From Candidatus Methanoplasma sp. (GTDB taxonomy: Archaea > Thermoplasmatota > Thermoplasmata > Methanomassiliicoccales > Methanomethylophilaceae), in assembly GCA_031283015.1 (NCBI GenBank), contig JAITCQ010000070.1:1-27176 (forward strand): a DNA stretch of 27,176 bases, given 5' to 3'. Position numbers and translations under genes: made by a program. The notes under the pieces were generated by a model. That model made no database searches, was not told where the DNA came from, and saw nothing but the letters and a program-made list of their open reading frames with translations. Shown here piece by piece: positions 25,088 through 27,176 of this stretch (positions are counted from its first letter, which is position 1; the number at the start of each line of letters is the position of its first letter).

Positions 25088-25693
25088 ATGATAATATCCG
25101 CCACCGACAGAAAGACGTCGATGCTCCCGTTTAGGGAGCAGGTCGCCCTCATAGCAAAGGCAAAGCCGGACATGATCATGCTCACCGAAAGGGACATGTC
25201 AGCATCCGAATACAAGGAATTGGCGTTGTTCTGTATAGCCGAGTGCAAAAAGAACGGCACGGAGTTCTGCGCGGACAAGTTCGCGGACGCTGCGAAGGAG
25301 ATCGGGGCAAAGAGCATACACCTGAGCCTCCAAGATCTCAAGTTATCGAAGCCGAAAGGGTTCGACCGGATATTGACGACCGTTCGGAGCGAAAAGGAGG
25401 CGGCTGAGGCGGAAAGGGCGGGAGCGACGCTACTGATATTCAGGGATGTCTTCGATCTCACGTGCAAATCCTGCAGGAACGCGAAAGGTCTAGCCACGCT
25501 CAGATTCATGCTGGGCGCCGTGGACATTCCGGTGGTGGGGGCGGGTGGCATCCTGCCGGATGTTTTCTTGGAAGTTCTCGCTTCGGACACGGCGGGGATA
25601 TGCATGAGGGAAGGGTTCATGAGGACCAAGAACCCGGACGCTGTGGTCAAGGCGTACCGCGAGGCGTTCGCGCGCATCGAGAAGATGCGGTGA
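25088..25693 (+). CDS. ThiE/TenI-like TIM-barrel protein (possible thiamine-phosphate synthase)
   Basis: A 201-aa protein related to thiamine-phosphate synthase and TenI. Family-like segments are ISATDRKTSMLPFREQVALI, PDMIMLTERDMSASEYKELA, SIHLSLQDL, the phosphate-side VDIPVVGAGGILPD, and GICMREGFM at the end of the barrel. The usual CGIHLGQED-type motif of ThiE is altered to AKSIHLSLQDL and several pyrophosphate-binding residues are not obvious, so it may be a TenI-like or divergent enzyme. No thi genes flank it. It starts at ATG, about 120 nt after uS10, and lies in its own unit. Confidence 0.6.
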   Translation: MIISATDRKTSMLPFREQVALIAKAKPDMIMLTERDMSASEYKELALFCIAECKKNGTEFCADKFADAAKEIGAKSIHLSLQDLKLSKPKGFDRILTTVRSEKEAAEAERAGATLLIFRDVFDLTCKSCRNAKGLATLRFMLGAVDIPVVGAGGILPDVFLEVLASDTAGICMREGFMRTKNPDAVVKAYREAFARIEKMR

Positions 25694-25782
25694 CTTTGGT
25701 CCCGTTAGGATTAAGCAGAAACTTGCAACATATAGAAACACCGCACTTTTTGACAAAAGAGTGGGGATGAGGGTTGTACAGA

Positions 25783-25806
25783 CTATATACAGCAAGGGTA
25801 TATACC
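25783..25806 (+). promoter_or_regulatory. Two TATA-like elements before the antitoxin-like gene
   Basis: ACTATATAC (25783-25791) and GTATATACC (25798-25806) repeat TATATAC with 8 nt between. Either would start transcription between about 25814 and 25830, upstream of the ATG at 25840. Confidence 0.5.
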
Positions 25807-25839
25807 ACCCGAACCAATCATCAAGGCAGAGGAAAAAAC

Positions 25840-26034
25840 ATGCCGATCGAATCTTTCTACGAAATGCTGGTGATCGATACTCCCGAAAAAGCAGCGAAGC
25901 TTGTGGAGGCTTTTGAAGCGGCAGAGCGCAGAGGACCTTACATACCCAAGTACGATGTGATGAAGGAGCTTGAAGACGGAAGAAGGATAATGAAGGAGAA
26001 CACGGAGAGAAGGAAGAGGGATTGTTCTGAGTGA
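25840..26034 (+). CDS. Putative antitoxin of a GNAT toxin-antitoxin pair
   Basis: A 64-aa, highly charged, mainly helical protein: MPIESFYEMLVIDTPEKAAK, then LVEAFEAAERRGPY and a basic/acidic C-terminal helix. The ATG at 25840 follows a CAGAGG ribosome site; the frame is open upstream to 25774 but those residues overlap the promoter. No domain is named with certainty. Size, charge and position directly before a GNAT gene suggest an antitoxin. Its stop overlaps the predicted start of the GNAT frame by 8 nt, so the two are probably coupled. This function is inferred from context. Confidence 0.6.
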   Translation: MPIESFYEMLVIDTPEKAAKLVEAFEAAERRGPYIPKYDVMKELEDGRRIMKENTERRKRDCSE

Positions 26035-26566
26035 GCCCTTCCTTTACAAACTTTGTGATCTTGTCGCAGAAAAGAAAGAGGATGACACCGGGTCTATTCT
26101 ATCTTCATTCAAATGTTCGGCCGAACCCGCCGCCGAGAGCTTTTTGAAGAACATTGCAGTCAGGCACGAGATCAACGGCATATCTCGAACATATCTCTTT
26201 CTTGAAGGAGATTCCGGCAAAGACATAGTCAAAGGGTTCTTTACTTTGGCGGTCAAATGTCTTGCGATGGATAAACAGCACAAGATCCCGGAGAGCGTCT
26301 TTATGCAAATGAACGTCGACCGAGGCGTTGCGCAGGCATATCTGCTGGGGCAGTTGGCAAAGGCGGACGGCATGGAAAGGGGGTTCGGAAAAGAGATGAT
26401 AAGACGCGCCGTTGACGTCTTTTACCGAGGCAATGAGACGTTCGGCTGCAGGGTGGTCAGGTTGGATTGCAAAGACCATCTTATAGATTATTATGAGTCC
26501 TGCGGGTTCATTTCGACAGGCAAGAACCACAACGGCACCCTAAATCAAATGGTCGCTATCATCTGA
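26027..26566 (+). CDS. GNAT acetyltransferase, probable toxin, with non-standard start
   Basis: A GNAT-fold protein like the TacT/AtaT toxins that acetylate aminoacyl-tRNA. The frame from CTG 26027 gives 179 aa. It has the toxin-type N-terminal motif SSFKCSAEPAAESFLKNIAV, a beta strand ending KGFFTLAVKCLAM, then AYLLGQLAKADGMERGFGKE (the acetyl-CoA loop) and YYESCGF near the end. No ATG, GTG or TTG lies in frame between the upstream stop (25991) and 26141. The first usual one, TTG 26144, would remove the conserved motif. A CTG or ATT start, or a recent mutation, is therefore likely. The active-site Tyr is plausibly in DYYESCGF. The start is uncertain; the family is clear. Confidence 0.65.
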   Translation: MSEPFLYKLCDLVAEKKEDDTGSILSSFKCSAEPAAESFLKNIAVRHEINGISRTYLFLEGDSGKDIVKGFFTLAVKCLAMDKQHKIPESVFMQMNVDRGVAQAYLLGQLAKADGMERGFGKEMIRRAVDVFYRGNETFGCRVVRLDCKDHLIDYYESCGFISTGKNHNGTLNQMVAII

Positions 26567-26636
26567 GTCCAGATTCAATTGCACAGTTTGGGTCCTTTGC
26601 CGGTCGGATACAGAAACGATCTAAAGAAAGCTGAGA

Positions 26637-26647
26637 TAGTTATATAC
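26637..26647 (+). promoter_or_regulatory. TATA box for ilvD
   Basis: AGTTATATACG predicts a start near 26669, so the ATG at 26650 lies outside the mRNA and the ATG at 26683 is used. Confidence 0.6.
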
Positions 26648-26682
26648 GAATGACATCAATCAGTGGAACACAGGTCGAACCC

Positions 26683-27176
26683 ATGAGAAGCGACGTCGTC
26701 AGGAAAGGAATAGGGAGCGCGCCGGCAAGAAGCCTGCTCAGAGCGGACGGTCTTACGGACGAGGATTTCGAGAAGCCGTTCATAGGCATAGCCAATTCGT
26801 GGAACGACATCATACCCGGGCATCTCCACCTCAACGAAATAACCGAGGCGGTACGAGAAGGGGTGATCGAAGCAGGCGGAAAACCATTCACTTTCGGAGT
26901 TCCCGGAATATGCGACGGCATCGCCATGGGCCACAACGGGATGAGGTACTCCCTGATATCCAGGGAGGTGATCTCCGACTGCTGCGAAGTGATGGTCGAA
27001 GGCCATGCGCTGGACGGATGGGTCGGAGTGACCAACTGCGACAAGATAACGCCGGGAATGCTCATGGCCGCCGGGCGGATGAACGTCCCGGCGATGATCG
27101 TGACGGGAGGGGCCATGGAGCCCGGGCACAGCGGAGGCAAGGACCTGGACCTCCAATCGGTGTTCGAGGCGCTTGG
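26683..27176 (+). CDS. ilvD: Dihydroxy-acid dehydratase IlvD (3' partial)
   Basis: The first 164 residues of the enzyme that dehydrates dihydroxy acids in valine and isoleucine synthesis; the frame runs off the window end. It starts MRSDVVRKGIGSAPARSLLR, then IGIANSWNDIIPGHLHL, ICDGIAMGHNGMRYSL and the iron-sulfur ligand region TNCDKITPGM with C119. The segment IIPGHLHL has Gly-His where [2Fe-2S] members have Pro-Cys, so a [4Fe-4S] form is more likely. The start ATG 26683 has an AGGTCG ribosome site, and the upstream in-frame ATG 26650 precedes the predicted transcript start. About two thirds of the gene is missing. Confidence 0.93.
   Translation, partial: MRSDVVRKGIGSAPARSLLRADGLTDEDFEKPFIGIANSWNDIIPGHLHLNEITEAVREGVIEAGGKPFTFGVPGICDGIAMGHNGMRYSLISREVISDCCEVMVEGHALDGWVGVTNCDKITPGMLMAAGRMNVPAMIVTGGAMEPGHSGGKDLDLQSVFEAL

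Noticed and set aside
26144..26566. GNAT gene starting at TTG 26144
   Set aside because: It would remove the conserved N-terminal FKC...FL segment of this toxin family, so it was kept only as a fallback start.

Overview
The window is chromosomal DNA from a methanogenic archaeon. Its best fit is the Thermoplasmata lineage Methanomassiliicoccales. Four things point there: an mvhDGA F420-non-reducing hydrogenase cluster, an archaeal 16S rRNA gene standing alone with no 23S or 5S behind it, archaeal TATA promoters with many leaderless transcripts, and no TAG stop codon on any of 28 visible gene ends. The last point suits a pyrrolysine-using genome. The order is inferred from these features, not from an alignment.

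Layout. 1-3174 (+): hydrogenase genes mvhD (5' end missing), mvhG and mvhA, which supply electrons from H2 to heterodisulfide reductase. 3175-3421: convergent terminator region with a 24-bp perfect palindrome. 3422-6361 (-): ribosomal protein eS8, SRP19, the NAD(P)H-hydrate repair enzyme Nnr and a phosphoesterase. 6435-8440 (-): a truncated nucleotidyltransferase, a second phosphoesterase, a DUF1638 protein and tRNA-Ser(GCT). 8441-8852: a gene-poor AT-rich stretch ending in two palindromic operator-like sites. 8853-10220 (+): an archaeal AAA/DUF234 ATPase-nuclease. 10221-12230 (+): tandem promoters, leader and 16S rRNA with a long-range processing stem. 12300-13629 (+): a MerR-like YhbD-family regulator with a bactofilin-like protein, preceded by two GTAACaatGTTAC sites.

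13673-16546 (-): the archaeal-type entry to aromatic amino acid synthesis (ADH synthase, dehydroquinate synthase II, chorismate mutase-prephenate dehydrogenase). 16700-16772 (+): tRNA-Gln(TTG). 16780-19349 (-): a membrane PH-domain protein, then aIF2-beta with a TRAM domain and a MiaB-like tRNA methylthiotransferase. 19508-19702 (+): a small unknown gene with homopolymer runs. 19703-20053: promoters and possible RNA structure. 20054-24964 (+): the translation cluster uS12, uS7, EF-2, EF-1alpha, uS10. 25088-26566 (+): a ThiE/TenI-like protein and a likely antitoxin/GNAT-toxin pair. 26683 to the end (+): start of ilvD.

Most of the window is housekeeping. The accessory islands are the DUF234 ATPase with its operators, the YhbD-bactofilin operon just after the 16S gene, and the GNAT toxin-antitoxin pair. 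The YhbD-bactofilin pair resembles a Bacillus-type gene neighbourhood and is the most unusual element seen.
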